Origin: Candidatus Peregrinibacteria bacterium
GTDB taxonomy: Bacteria > Patescibacteriota > Gracilibacteria > UBA1369 > UM-FILTER-53-11
DNA length: 19,225 nucleotides
Direction: 5' to 3'
NCBI GenBank assembly: GCA_023245725.1
Contig: JAHFJU010000024.1
Span: forward strand, 1-19,225
Part shown: positions 7,439 to 15,402 of the stretch, in pieces
Layout: each line of letters opens with the position of its first letter
Position numbering within the stretch: the first letter of the stretch is position 1
Program-made: the position numbers and the translations under genes
The notes under the pieces: model-generated
What the model saw: only the letters and a program-made list of their open reading frames with translations
Told to the model about the DNA's origin: nothing
Database searches by the model: none

Positions 7439-9523
7439 ATGGTGAGTATACACACACGTCTTTCGGAAGTTTTAAGAACTACAAAGGCACACCTTAGTCG
7501 GCTTACAGAATTGGGAGTTTTGACAGTTAACGATTTACTTCATTATTTTCCCCGAAGATATACAGACGAGCGCGAAGTAAGGCGAATAATAGACCTTAAA
7601 CCAAACGAGATTAATACCATACGAGGTAAAATTACGTCTGCAAATTCGCGTTATATTTTTCGCGCAAAAATGAGTGTTGCTAATGTAATTGTAAGCGATG
7701 AATCTGGATCAATAAAAATTGCTCTTTTTAATCAACCTTACCTAGCTTCACTATTAAAAGTTGGCAGCGATGTAAGTGTTGCAGGAAAAGTTGTCTTTAG
7801 TCCTCGTACGTCTTCATTCACTTTTAAAAGCCCAAAAATAGAGGTTATTAAAACCCAAACAATTCACACGGCACGAATTGTGCCGGTGTATCCCGAAACA
7901 GAGCTAGATATTTACTCAGAAAAAAAAGGCCGAAGGCTATCGTCAAAATGGCTTAGAGAGAAGCTTTTCTCGATTTTGCCATTCGCCGAATTAGTAGAAG
8001 AATTTATTCCAAAAAATATATTGGAGCAGTATAAATTAATACCTTACTGCTCGGCTCTAAAGGCAGTTCATTTTCCCGAAGACGAAGAATCGCTTGAAAC
8101 AGCAAAACGAAGGCTGGCATTTAATGAATTACTTATTGTTCAGCTGGCTGCAATCCATCGGAAATTAGAATGGCGCCGCCTAGCAAAGCTTCATCACAAA
8201 CAAATGATATTTTCTGAAATATGGAGAAATGAATTCGAAGCACAATTACCGTGGAAACTTACAAAAGCTCAAACTAAAACACTCAGCGAAATACTTAACG
8301 ACATGCAAGAGCCATACCCGATGTCACGCTTAGTTGAAGGAGATACTGGCTCTGGAAAGACAGTAATAGCAGCATGCGCAATGTATAACGCTGTAAAAGC
8401 AGGATTTCAAACTTGCCTTCTAGCACCAACCGAAATTCTTGCAAGGCAGCATTTTTCAACAATGCAAAAATCACTGAAACCGCTCGGTATTCAACCTCAT
8501 CTTTTTATAGGAGCGCTTACTGCAAAAGAAAAACAAATAATGGCAGATTCACTAAAAGATGGCCGCACTCAAGTGATTATTGGTACTCACGCCCTTATTC
8601 AAGAATCAATTAAATTCAAAAATTTAGGATTGGCAGTTATTGATGAGCAGCATCGTTTTGGTGTCAAACAACGCGAAATATTAAAATCGCAAGGTAGTCC
8701 GCACATGCTTCACCTTAGCGCAACCCCAATACCGCGTTCGCTTGCCCTTGTAATGTACGGAGATCAGGAGCTTTCAATAATCGACGAACTTCCTCCCGGA
8801 AGAAAGCCAATAATGACGCGAATTGTTCCAGAAGAAAAACGCGTAGGAGCCTATGAATGGATAAAAAGCCAAATAAAAGAGGGGAGACAGGCTTTTATAA
8901 TTTTCCCGCTTATCAACGAGTCTGAATCACTACAAATTAAGGCTGCCCTTAAAGAATTCGATACACTTTCACGCGATGTTTTTACTGAAGCAAAAGTCGG
9001 TCTTTTACATGGACAACTCAAAGCCGAAGAAAAGGAGGGGATTATGTCAAAGTTTTCAAAAGGGGAAATCGATATTCTAGTTTCAACCTCAGTCGTTGAA
9101 GTTGGTGTCGATGTGCCAAATGCAACAATAATGATGATCGAGGGAGCTGAACGATTTGGTTTAGCGCAACTACACCAATTCAGAGGCCGAGTTGGAAGGG
9201 GAGAACATGCATCTTTCTGTCTTTTATTCCCCTCCTCATACTCCCCTGATGCACTGAAACGGCTTGAAGCTCTCGTAAAATACGACTCAGGATTCAAGTT
9301 AGCAGAAATCGACCTGCAATTGCGAGGCCCCGGCGAAGTTTTTGGCACTGCTCAAAGCGGACTGCCAGATTTAAAAATGGCAAGCCTGAGTGACGCATCA
9401 ACCGTAACAGATACCCGAAAAGCGGCGCTAACTTTATTAAAGGATGACCCTACTTTAAATACACACAAAGGCCTGCAAAACAAAATGGCTGAAATGGCAA
9501 AATCTATGGTTGTCGGTGACTAG
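7439..9523 (+). CDS. recG: ATP-dependent DNA helicase RecG
   Basis: A 694-aa superfamily 2 helicase that remodels stalled replication forks and Holliday junctions; the length is normal for RecG. The N-terminal wedge with an OB-fold covers about residues 1-200 (INTIRGKITSAN, SGSIKIALFNQPYLA). Walker A is GDTGSGKT at 301-308, the DExH box is DEQH at 402-405, motif III is LSATPIPRSLAL, and motif VI is FRGRVGRG around Arg582-Arg587. The C-terminal RecG signature (LRGPGEVFGTAQSG) is complete. The ATG at 7439 has no Shine-Dalgarno and lies directly behind a plausible promoter. The gene starts 45 bp after tyrS ends and is followed by a gene-free stretch. Confidence 0.97.
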   Translation: MVSIHTRLSEVLRTTKAHLSRLTELGVLTVNDLLHYFPRRYTDEREVRRIIDLKPNEINTIRGKITSANSRYIFRAKMSVANVIVSDESGSIKIALFNQPYLASLLKVGSDVSVAGKVVFSPRTSSFTFKSPKIEVIKTQTIHTARIVPVYPETELDIYSEKKGRRLSSKWLREKLFSILPFAELVEEFIPKNILEQYKLIPYCSALKAVHFPEDEESLETAKRRLAFNELLIVQLAAIHRKLEWRRLAKLHHKQMIFSEIWRNEFEAQLPWKLTKAQTKTLSEILNDMQEPYPMSRLVEGDTGSGKTVIAACAMYNAVKAGFQTCLLAPTEILARQHFSTMQKSLKPLGIQPHLFIGALTAKEKQIMADSLKDGRTQVIIGTHALIQESIKFKNLGLAVIDEQHRFGVKQREILKSQGSPHMLHLSATPIPRSLALVMYGDQELSIIDELPPGRKPIMTRIVPEEKRVGAYEWIKSQIKEGRQAFIIFPLINESESLQIKAALKEFDTLSRDVFTEAKVGLLHGQLKAEEKEGIMSKFSKGEIDILVSTSVVEVGVDVPNATIMMIEGAERFGLAQLHQFRGRVGRGEHASFCLLFPSSYSPDALKRLEALVKYDSGFKLAEIDLQLRGPGEVFGTAQSGLPDLKMASLSDASTVTDTRKAALTLLKDDPTLNTHKGLQNKMAEMAKSMVVGD

Positions 9524-9625
9524 TTTTTGCTTTGCATCAAATTAGAACGCCCGAATACATTTATTGTTCAAAAACATCATTTTTGATTTGTTCGAGACGA
9601 CCTAGTATCCATTTTTTGCTCGAAA

Positions 9626-9681
9626 ACGCCTATAAACGCAAATTTTGAGGTTTACCCCTTGTTTAAGCCGTTTTTAGGCGT
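9626..9681. repeat. Long imperfect inverted repeat (stem-loop)
   Basis: ACGCCTA-T-AAACG (9626-9638) pairs with CGTTT-T-TAGGCGT (9669-9681), giving 12 base pairs with one central T/T mismatch and a 30-nt loop. No T-run follows, so it is not an ordinary terminator for recG, whose stop is about 100 bp upstream. Confidence 0.6.
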
Positions 9682-9777
9682 GTTCCCCACCTAAATCTTC
9701 AAAAAACTGGAATCTTTGTTATAGCGACTGATTATATTAAGTATTCTCTAAAAATCATTGGCTAAATATAGGGGATT

Positions 9778-9794
9778 TGCTTTAGTTTAAAGCA
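9778..9794. repeat. Small hairpin with T-rich tail
   Basis: TGCTTTA (9778-9784) and TAAAGCA (9788-9794) form a perfect 7-bp stem with a 3-nt loop, followed by TTTTC. It could be a weak terminator on the + strand or part of a larger RNA fold. Confidence 0.45.
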
Positions 9795-9932
9795 TTTTCA
9801 ACGCGTGACTAGTTTATCGTCCCGATATGTTTAGTATGACAATATTTATTTTATGATTTGCCGCCGAATTTGCATATTTCGGGTTATGCACGCCCACGGT
9901 GTGTTGAGAGTGGATCAACTGTTCAAATCTAA

Positions 9933-9966
9933 TCTACTTTGCACAAGGTATATTGTGCAAAGTAGA
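9933..9966. repeat. Perfect 14-bp inverted repeat
   Basis: TCTACTTTGCACAA (9933-9946) and TTGTGCAAAGTAGA (9953-9966) are exact reverse complements with a 6-nt loop (GGTATA). A second short hairpin GGAAG/CTTCC (9968-9972/9976-9980) follows after one base. There is no T-run, so a structured RNA element or a dimeric protein-binding site is likelier than a terminator. It lies about 150 bp upstream of the promoter of the 1178-aa gene. Confidence 0.7.
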
Positions 9967-10116
9967 AGGAAGCCGCTTCCCTATCGAAAATCTGATAAAT
10001 TAATTTAGTAAATGTTTTTCGCTATTTCTCTTTAATATTGTAAATTCATAAAAACCTGAATTTTAATTCACTACCAACCACCTGCACACCTACCCCTTTC
10101 TCTATTAGTTAAATTA

Positions 10117-10125
10117 TGGTATGAT
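10117..10125 (+). promoter_or_regulatory. Extended -10 promoter of the 1178-aa gene
   Basis: TGGTATGAT matches an extended -10 element (TGn followed by TATGAT at 10120-10125). The -35 region is poor, as is common for extended -10 promoters. The predicted transcript starts near 10132, leaving an A-rich leader of about 20 nt without a Shine-Dalgarno before the ATG at 10152. Confidence 0.55.
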
Positions 10126-10151
10126 TCTAGGAAACCTAAAAAACAAAACAT

Positions 10152-13100
10152 ATGGCAATAACTCAAGACGGACAAAAAATTAAAATCAATTTAGTAGAAA
10201 ATGATGACGGTTACTTTGAAAAACCTGACAAACTCAATAATAGTGATCAAAATAAGAAGCCTTCAATTGAGGCGAAAAAAACACCAGAGCAATCTGTAGA
10301 AACTTCGGCAGAGAGGGCTAATACCGATAAACTAAAAGTGAAAATCAAATCTAAGCAAGAAGGTGCAAATATTTCGTTAAATGTTCTTGAGAGCAAAGTT
10401 GAATATGGCCGTTATTATGATTCGGATTCACCAGCAGAAATAGCATCTATAAACCCATGGAAAAACTTTGAGTCAGTAACCGACGAAGCAGAAAATAATA
10501 AAATCGCTGAATCGGCAGCTACATTTGGCGCAGCACTAAGCGTTTTAATGAAAGTTGGAATTATGAAGGGAGTAGATGTTTCAACTCCACAAAAATTGAT
10601 AGAAGCAGTGAGATCTCCAAATTTTCCTATTACTCCAAATGCAACCGAGCTTACCGCAATTACTAAACTTGATGAAATTTATAAGGCTGAAGGTTCGCAA
10701 TGGAAAAATTCATTCAAAAATGAGTATTGGGGAGCACTTTGGGGAAATGTCGTAAATTCTGAAGATAGTGCAATACCAGGATTGCCTGAAAGTAAAATTC
10801 ACTCCCCTGCTACAAACATAGAAAAAGAACCAGCAGCTCAAAATCTAGTTAAAGGTAATGCACAAGTCATGAAGACTGGCGAAACGGCGATACAAAATCC
10901 TACTATTGCAAAACCTCAGTCAGCAGAAAGCGTTGGCGATAAACTTGAAAAAATGTGGGATTTAGCGAAAGAAAATCCGGGAACTGCTTTGCTATATACA
11001 GGAATAGCGGTTGCGGCAATTTGTGGAATATATAAATTAATCAAATCTGTAGTTAGCGATGACAGCAAAGAAGAAGGCGAAAAATCAGAGGGCGGATTAG
11101 GCGGAAAAGTATTAAAATATTTACTTGGAGCAGGCGCAGTCGGAGGCGGCGCATACGGTTTATTCCGATTACTAAGCGGTAGCGGAGAGAGCGCGGTATT
11201 AGATCAAGTAACTCAAAAAATGGGAGTAGCAAAAGACACAGCCGAGGCTTTTTTAGATCAGGTAAAGAAGGGCGAAATTAAAGAAGCACTTTATTCTCTC
11301 GTTATCGGAATGGATAAAGACAATGCATATCACGATGCGGCGGCGAAAAAAATTCGAAGCGAAGTAAAAGGCGCAGAAGTATTGAACGCACAAGTTCTGT
11401 TCGCATATAAAGATAAAAATTTTACGGATTTTGTAAGCACTAGAATTACAGATAATGTTGATACATTAAATGAACTTTCAGACAAAGTTTCTAATGGATT
11501 AAAAGGGCTGCCAATAATAGGTAGATTCGTTGGAGTTTATGGTTTAGACGGCGCAGGAGAACGAAAAGCGACAGATGAATTAAAGGCATATTTCAAGAAA
11601 AATGAAGATGAATTGCACAAAAATTTTCACTATGATCCAAAAACTGCGACTGTTGGCGAAATTTTAAGAATGCTTTTGCCTCCGGGAAGCCCAGCTCTTT
11701 CTCAAACTGCAGGCGAACAATCTCCGCAAACTCCCCCACCGTTAGCACCCGTAGATCCTGCTAAACCAGAATCAAATGAAGGAGCGGCTGCGGCGAAAGC
11801 GGCTGTAGTTGCAGGAGGAACCGCGGCAGCGACTGTCATTAGTGATGGTGAATTAACTGAACAACAAAAACCTGAGACAGCTAAAGGAGTATCGCAAGAT
11901 ACTGACGATGAATCAGAAGCTGAAGTTCCATGGGCTTCAGTAGACTCAATATTTAAGACATATGATAATTCTTATGACAATAAAAAAACGAGAGAATCAA
12001 TAATTGAAACTTACGAAAAAAAATCAAAATACCGTGAGAGACTTGTTACAAATGAATCATTACTAGATGGAATGCCATCATGGGAAGACCTTGATAAAGC
12101 CATAAAATCGATGGAATCAAAGGCTGCATCATTGGGCAAATTAAAAAAGAAGACATCACCAGAAGATTGGGGGCCTATCGATGAAAAACTTGAAGAAATT
12201 AATAAATTTAAGAAAGAGATGATTAAGCTGATTCCTCAAAATGAAACAGCTGCAAGCAATTACCTAACAGCAATTAGAAGTGGCGATGACACTCAGGTTC
12301 AAAATGCATTGGCAGAAATGACGATAGTTAAAAACAACATAAAAGGAGTACTTGAAGATGCACTAACCCGCGAAGGATGGGCTTTTTTAGAGCAAATGAT
12401 GGCTGTACACGGAGTTAATATTGGACGGGATTTTTACAAGAATTGGCTTAATGCCGATGACCTAAGAACTGAGAATGCAAAATATCTTTTTGGAAACGCT
12501 ATTGATACAGTTAAATCATTTATTGGAGGAAGTTCACGCAGATTAAATGGAGGCGGAAAAAATGTTGCGCCATTCACACTAGACGAACTCGAGACAAACA
12601 TTACAAAAATACATACCGATATTGAAGGGCTTGAAAAAGGTGTTCATACTAAACACTCTGCCGACGAAGAAGTTGGAGAAGATTTTTTCAAGACATATAA
12701 AAACCTTGAAAAAAATGGGGCAAAAATTAGAAACGACCTTGAAATACGTTTAAATGAAGCAGACAAAAAATTGGCTTCGGCAGTGGCTGCGAGTGACACT
12801 ATTGCTGCAGATGAAGCGATGAAAGAGTTAAATCGTTGCTATAAAGCGAGTGCAAATTTCGAAGCAGGTGTAACACATGATCTGGTTGGAGGTTGGCAAA
12901 GACTCGGCTCAAAATTCGGCCCTGTTATACATGGCAAAAAGCCAATTTCAATCGGGCAAATTATTGAGACTTCGATGAATCAAAAAGGCTACGAAGGCGG
13001 AATTCAACAACTACGAGCGACATTTAGATCGTGCATTAGGAGATACAAACATAAAGAAGGGTTTAGTTTGTGGAATCATCTAAAACCTACAAAAAAATCA

Positions 13101-13688
13101 ATTGGAATTTATGGAATGCAAATGGCTTTGGGTGGTTATTTATTAAGTGACGATCAAACCACATTTACAGAAGGAGTAAAACAATCGGCATTGATGGCCT
13201 CACCAGTTGTCGGAACATATTTAGATGCGAAACAAGCAATAACTGGACAGGAAGCATTCACAGATCGCCCACTAGATGGCACAGACAGAGCAATTTCTGG
13301 TGCATTCGCGATTGCTGGCGGAGCAAGCGATATATTGAGTTTTTGCGGCCTAGGATTTATGGGAAGAACAATGATTGATGGACTAAAAACAGCGAAAGGA
13401 TTAAACAGACTTCGAAGAGCTGAACTTATGCTGACCGAAGGTACAGATGCCTATAAAATGCTTAAAGCGACAAAAGCATATAAGTTGAATCAGAAAATCC
13501 ACATGGGAATGGCAGCAATGGCAATTGGAGTCGTTGGCTCACAAGTAATTAAAGGTAGCATTGAAAAACTCGCTGAAGTAACAATTCCTGAAGGATTTTA
13601 CAATGAAATCGCTGCACCTATTAAAGGAGAATTCGGCGACTTATCACAAAAACTTGATTCAAAGTATAAGAAAGTAATGGGAGAATAA
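10152..13688 (+). CDS. Giant protein of unknown function with internal membrane segments and a pre-toxin-TG-like region
   Basis: 1178 aa, no signal peptide, polar and charged N-terminus (about 1-270). Two hydrophobic stretches follow: TALLYTGIAVAAICGIYKLI (about 278-297) and a Gly/Ala-rich one (YLLGAGAVGGGAYGLFRLL, about 322-340). A Pro-rich linker (about 515-540) precedes an Ala-rich patch (about 545-565). A long Lys/Glu-rich, helical region (about 600-920) suggests coiled coils. Near 1012-1065, SALMASPVVGTYLDAKQAIT and the following GQ…DRPLDGTDRAI resemble the pre-toxin TG domain of polymorphic toxins (PVVG, D, AITG, L-G-dRA spacing). Another hydrophobic stretch (GMAAMAIGVVGSQVI) lies about 1118-1132. 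No nuclease or other toxin motif follows, and no immunity gene lies downstream on the same strand; the next gene (elp3) converges. The start ATG is behind an extended -10 promoter. Confidence 0.75.
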   Translation: MAITQDGQKIKINLVENDDGYFEKPDKLNNSDQNKKPSIEAKKTPEQSVETSAERANTDKLKVKIKSKQEGANISLNVLESKVEYGRYYDSDSPAEIASINPWKNFESVTDEAENNKIAESAATFGAALSVLMKVGIMKGVDVSTPQKLIEAVRSPNFPITPNATELTAITKLDEIYKAEGSQWKNSFKNEYWGALWGNVVNSEDSAIPGLPESKIHSPATNIEKEPAAQNLVKGNAQVMKTGETAIQNPTIAKPQSAESVGDKLEKMWDLAKENPGTALLYTGIAVAAICGIYKLIKSVVSDDSKEEGEKSEGGLGGKVLKYLLGAGAVGGGAYGLFRLLSGSGESAVLDQVTQKMGVAKDTAEAFLDQVKKGEIKEALYSLVIGMDKDNAYHDAAAKKIRSEVKGAEVLNAQVLFAYKDKNFTDFVSTRITDNVDTLNELSDKVSNGLKGLPIIGRFVGVYGLDGAGERKATDELKAYFKKNEDELHKNFHYDPKTATVGEILRMLLPPGSPALSQTAGEQSPQTPPPLAPVDPAKPESNEGAAAAKAAVVAGGTAAATVISDGELTEQQKPETAKGVSQDTDDESEAEVPWASVDSIFKTYDNSYDNKKTRESIIETYEKKSKYRERLVTNESLLDGMPSWEDLDKAIKSMESKAASLGKLKKKTSPEDWGPIDEKLEEINKFKKEMIKLIPQNETAASNYLTAIRSGDDTQVQNALAEMTIVKNNIKGVLEDALTREGWAFLEQMMAVHGVNIGRDFYKNWLNADDLRTENAKYLFGNAIDTVKSFIGGSSRRLNGGGKNVAPFTLDELETNITKIHTDIEGLEKGVHTKHSADEEVGEDFFKTYKNLEKNGAKIRNDLEIRLNEADKKLASAVAASDTIAADEAMKELNRCYKASANFEAGVTHDLVGGWQRLGSKFGPVIHGKKPISIGQIIETSMNQKGYEGGIQQLRATFRSCIRRYKHKEGFSLWNHLKPTKKSIGIYGMQMALGGYLLSDDQTTFTEGVKQSALMASPVVGTYLDAKQAITGQEAFTDRPLDGTDRAISGAFAIAGGASDILSFCGLGFMGRTMIDGLKTAKGLNRLRRAELMLTEGTDAYKMLKATKAYKLNQKIHMGMAAMAIGVVGSQVIKGSIEKLAEVTIPEGFYNEIAAPIKGEFGDLSQKLDSKYKKVMGE

Positions 13689-13712
13689 AGCGTTTCCAAA
13701 GGTTGAAAGCTT

Positions 13713-13751
13713 TAATTATTAATAATTAGAACTTTCTAATAGTTGAAGTTC
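13713..13751. repeat. AT palindrome and hairpin between convergent genes
   Basis: TAATTATTAATAATTA at 13713-13728 is a perfect 16-bp palindrome made only of A and T. It is followed by GAACTT (13729-13734) and AAGTTC (13746-13751), a 6-bp stem with an 11-nt loop. They occupy the 91-bp space between the 1178-aa gene and elp3, where a bidirectional terminator is expected, but neither is a strong canonical one. Confidence 0.35.
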
Positions 13752-13779
13752 CATACGAACGTAGCTCATTTATAAAATC

Positions 13780-15354
13780 CTATATTTTTTTCACCATATA
13801 CGTACCTTCAAGTTCATACCCAAGTTTTCGGTAATACTCGCGAATTCCGATTCCAGAAATAACTGCGATTTTATTAAAACCATTTTTCTTTGAAATTCGT
13901 TCAGCTTCTGCTATTAGTTTTTTTCCAAAACCAAGGTGCTGACTAGCATTTTCGTCATGTTCAGAAATAGGAACTTGTGCTCCATATGTATGTAATTCTC
14001 TAATTATAGCCGCTCCTTCAAGCTCTTTTATGAAATGTTTTTTGCCTGTAAGGGAGTAACTCGAAAAACGCAAACGCAACAGGGCGCATAACTTATCTTT
14101 TTTAGCTTCATCGAAACTTAGAAAAAACTCTTTTCCACCTGAAGCGTCGTATTCCATAGTTCGCAATTCTATTTGAGTCGGATCAATAACTTCATCGCGA
14201 ATTTCTCGACATCGAATGCACTCACACAAAATACCACGCTTTTTCATTATATCTTGGGCTACCTGCCTCAAGTTTGAGACCTTGCTGCCGCCAATTATGC
14301 TAGTTGCAGGAATATCACGAATCAGTCGCGTAACACGCAAATAACGCGGGAAAAACTTCTTCGCTTCAATAATAATTTTAATTAATTCTTCATCGGTATA
14401 TGGAACATGTCTCCCCTGCTCCATCCAAAGTTTTAGCTCAGCAAATGGAACCACCATACACGGATAAAACTTCATCATATCTGGCTTAAAATCAGGATTC
14501 TCAAATACCTCTTTGAACATTGCAATGTCACGCTCAACTGTAGAGCCCGGCAAATTCGGCATCATATGATACGAAATTTTGAAACCAGCGTCTTTCATCA
14601 ATTTGGTGGCATCTATTGTCGACTGAACATCGTGCCCTCGCTTTACCAAAGCCAAAACATCGTTATAAATAGTCTGTGCGCCAATCTCAATTCTGGTGCA
14701 TCCGAGCATTCGCATTCGCTTAACTTCTTTTTCATCAATCCAATCCTGACGAGTTTCAAGAGTAATCGCAACACACCTATGTTTAGCGGTTTCATTTATT
14801 TTCTGAGCCTGCGCAAGCGAACGTGATTTCACTCCATTAAGAGCATTCAAACATCCTTTTATATAGCTCATCTGGTACGGTTTTGGATGCGCTGACCACG
14901 TTCCGCCCATAACAATCAACTCTACTTTGTCGGTTGGGTGACCATTTGCATGTAGCGTATCAATACGAGTTTTCACCTGACGATACGGATCATAATCATT
15001 CAAGATTGCGCGCATAACCGCTGGCTCGTTGCTCAGGTAACTCTTTGGAACATTCTCTTCAGTCGGACAAAAAACACAGCGCGCCGGACAACCCATTGGT
15101 TTTGTCAGAACAGCAACAGGCGACACACCAGACAAAGTTCTAATCGCACGTTTACGAATTAATGTACTAAACGCTTTATCTTCTTTTACAGTTCCAGCTG
15201 CAATTAACGTTCTATAGGCGGCAACAAGGGCAGAATGCGGCGGCGGAGAAACACCGAAATGTTCAGCGTAATTCAACTTTAGATCGTGCAACTCTTTTGG
15301 GGTTTTAACTTTGCTCTCAAGCGCTTCAATGACTAATTGTGTTATCGATGCCAT
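13780..15354 (-). CDS. elp3: Elp3-type tRNA uridine(34) acetyltransferase/radical SAM enzyme
   Basis: Elp3 installs a carboxymethyl group on C5 of the wobble uridine (cm5U34) using acetyl-CoA and S-adenosylmethionine; archaeal and some bacterial Elp3 proteins work without the other Elongator subunits. From ATG 15354 it has 524 aa. The radical SAM [4Fe-4S] motif is CPARCVFC (Cys89, Cys93, Cys96). Conserved Elp3 segments include ETRQDW, RIEIGAQTIYNDV, HMMPNLPGS and the second-cluster-like CIRCREI. The C-terminal GNAT domain shows ELHTYGAQVPI, QHLGFGKKLIAEAE and VISGIGIREYYRKLGYEL. ATG 15354 is preferred over ATG 15375 because the latter overlaps the predicted -10 box. Divergent from a Trm9-like methyltransferase with a shared promoter. 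Confidence 0.95.
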   Translation of the reverse strand: MASITQLVIEALESKVKTPKELHDLKLNYAEHFGVSPPPHSALVAAYRTLIAAGTVKEDKAFSTLIRKRAIRTLSGVSPVAVLTKPMGCPARCVFCPTEENVPKSYLSNEPAVMRAILNDYDPYRQVKTRIDTLHANGHPTDKVELIVMGGTWSAHPKPYQMSYIKGCLNALNGVKSRSLAQAQKINETAKHRCVAITLETRQDWIDEKEVKRMRMLGCTRIEIGAQTIYNDVLALVKRGHDVQSTIDATKLMKDAGFKISYHMMPNLPGSTVERDIAMFKEVFENPDFKPDMMKFYPCMVVPFAELKLWMEQGRHVPYTDEELIKIIIEAKKFFPRYLRVTRLIRDIPATSIIGGSKVSNLRQVAQDIMKKRGILCECIRCREIRDEVIDPTQIELRTMEYDASGGKEFFLSFDEAKKDKLCALLRLRFSSYSLTGKKHFIKELEGAAIIRELHTYGAQVPISEHDENASQHLGFGKKLIAEAERISKKNGFNKIAVISGIGIREYYRKLGYELEGTYMVKKI

Positions 15355-15366
15355 ATACAGGGCCTC

Positions 15367-15396
15367 ATTGTACATGTGGATTCAAGTCGCTACAAT
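15367..15396. promoter_or_regulatory. Symmetric bidirectional promoter of elp3 and the Trm9-like gene
   Basis: ATTGTA (15367-15372) and TACAAT (15391-15396) form an exact inverted repeat 18 bp apart. On the + strand this reads -35 TTGTAC, 17-bp spacer, -10 TACAAT. On the - strand it reads -35 TTGTAG (15395-15390), 17-bp spacer, -10 TACAAT (15372-15367). Each -10 therefore overlaps the opposite -35. The + transcript should start at about the GTG at 15403, and the - transcript about 6 nt before the ATG of elp3. Confidence 0.6.
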
Positions 15397-15402
15397 GGCT
15401 CT

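Larger units (their letters stand above)
9524..10151. other. Gene-free 628-bp region with several hairpins
   Basis: I find no convincing coding frame here. The stretch is AT-rich and contains at least four inverted repeats (9568-9586, 9626-9681, 9778-9794, 9933-9966) plus a small GC-richer hairpin at 9968-9980. It has no tRNA, tmRNA, SRP RNA or RNase P signature that I recognise. It ends in the promoter of the 1178-aa gene. It is by far the longest non-coding stretch in an otherwise tightly packed window, so it may encode a structured RNA or act as a regulatory or binding region. Confidence 0.6.

Noticed and set aside
8851..9348. 165-codon open frame on the minus strand inside recG
   Set aside because: It is fully antisense to the conserved helicase C-terminal domain and its Ser/Pro-rich translation looks like a shadow frame.
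9921..9935. GTTCAAATC, which resembles a tRNA T-loop
   Set aside because: The flanking bases do not form a 5-bp T-stem and no acceptor or anticodon arm is found.
9961..9985. GAAGGAAGC resembling the SRP RNA tetraloop region (GGAAGGAAGC)
   Set aside because: The conserved surrounding SRP helix-8 bases are missing and the bases fold instead as a simple GGAAG/CTTCC hairpin.
10152..13688. Classical polymorphic toxin with downstream immunity gene
   Set aside because: There is a pre-toxin-TG-like region, but no toxin-domain motif follows and no small gene lies downstream on the same strand.
15355..15375. Upstream ATG (15375) as the start of elp3
   Set aside because: It overlaps the predicted -10 box, and Elp3-like sequence starts naturally at MASITQL; ATG 15354 is preferred.
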